Source: Pygmaiobacter massiliensis (GTDB lineage: Bacteria; Bacillota; Clostridia; Oscillospirales; Ruminococcaceae). Taken from it: a DNA stretch of 64,000 bases. The stretch spans positions 1 to 64,000 of the forward strand of contig JALFTI010000010.1 of NCBI GenBank assembly GCA_022778585.1, in the 5' to 3' direction. Positions within the stretch are counted from its first letter, which is position 1. Every line of letters starts with the position of its first letter. Shown piece by piece: positions 63,734-64,000 of this stretch. A program made the position numbers and the translations under genes. Below the pieces are notes generated by a model. It saw only the letters and a list, made by a program, of their open reading frames with translations, searched no databases and was not told where the DNA came from.

Positions 63734-64000
63734 TCCAGCGTACCTGTTGGGGTGGCAAAAAGTTTTTGCAGGCTTTTTATGTTTTACCGGCATAAGGCAT
63801 AAAAGAAATGAAACCGTATAAAACGCCAAAAATGATAAACGAGCAGAACGAACCCCCCGTATACCGCATTGTTCCGCCATGTCTGCCGTGGGAAAAAACG
63901 GCAGAGCCTATGTGCATTGGAAAGCTTTTAGGGAAACCTATGCATCCCTTTTGCCTTCCCAGGTGCTTTCTGCTCATACTTTGGAACATTGTATGCGGAT
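63734..64000 (+). other. Window end: two open plus-strand frames, no decided gene
   Basis: Two plus-strand frames stay open to the last base: one from an ATG at 63808 (MKPYKTPKMINEQNEPPVYR) and one from an ATG at 63879 (MSAVGKNGRAYVHWKAFRE). Neither has a clear ribosome binding site. One could be the 5' part of a gene that continues outside the window; I cannot decide which. Confidence 0.3.

Overview
The window comes from a spore-forming, low-oxygen Gram-positive bacterium of the class Clostridia, most likely an Oscillospiraceae/Ruminococcaceae relative. Support for this includes sporulation genes (yunB, yqfC, yqfD, a YlbJ-like gene), GatCAB, split glycine decarboxylase (GcvPA/GcvPB), PduL as a stand-alone phosphotransacylase, a predicted folate (ECF) uptake gene behind a THF riboswitch, strong AGGAGG ribosome binding sites and many hairpin-plus-T-run terminators. 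The species is an inference from gene content only. Nearly all annotated genes are ordinary chromosomal genes. I see no IS element, prophage, CRISPR array or rRNA.

Layout. 1-9.1 kb: 3' end of dnaE, then pfkA, yunB and a ligA-gatC-gatA-gatB operon. 9.2-15.7 kb: a small NIF3/CutA-like protein, an HD hydrolase, a GntR(YtrA)-ABC transporter operon on the minus strand, GluQ-type tRNA-Asp modification enzyme, a VanY-type carboxypeptidase and a frameshifted membrane-protein gene. 15.9-27.4 kb: an accessory metabolic island with an AbgB-like M20 amidohydrolase, an ornithine cyclodeaminase-family enzyme, an RpiR regulator, tRNA-Leu(UAA), a MATE exporter, an MmgE/PrpD protein, an octopine-dehydrogenase-family oxidoreductase, a LysR regulator and a second M20 enzyme. 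27.6-34.8 kb: a complete glycine cleavage operon (riboswitch, gcvT, gcvH, gcvPA, gcvPB, lplA, lpdA). 35-43.5 kb: uracil-DNA glycosylase, pduL, a broken membrane gene with an XRE regulator, THF riboswitch-folT, uvrB-uvrA. 43.6-49.6 kb: small membrane proteins, a glyoxalase-family protein, plsC, TetR and an ftsH operon with an unknown leading gene. 49.7-59.0 kb: sporulation and housekeeping run ylbJ-like, yqfC, yqfD, phoH, ybeY, dgkA, era, recO, mutS2. 59-64 kb: a DUF1906 glycoside-hydrolase-like protein, a YtcJ-type amidohydrolase and a flavodoxin-family protein, separated by AT-rich gaps.

The most interesting part is the 15.9-27.4 kb island. The two divergently placed catabolic genes at 16026 and 17652 have almost superimposable promoters, each carrying the same partly palindromic box immediately after the -10. 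Two related boxes lie in the control region of the RpiR gene. This suggests an RpiR regulon handling an N-substituted amino acid (an opine-like, N-acyl or p-aminobenzoyl-type compound). The LysR half (octopine-dehydrogenase-like enzyme, M20 peptidase) and the MmgE/PrpD gene fit the same chemistry. The island is directly followed by the glycine-inducible glycine cleavage operon, but a functional link between them is only an inference.

Other points worth following are a T7 homopolymer that splits a membrane gene, an in-frame TAA in another, a 48-base interrupted palindrome between TetR and the ftsH operon, a terminator-like hairpin between the pfkA promoter and its start codon, and a short promoter element repeated upstream of plsC and the flavodoxin gene.
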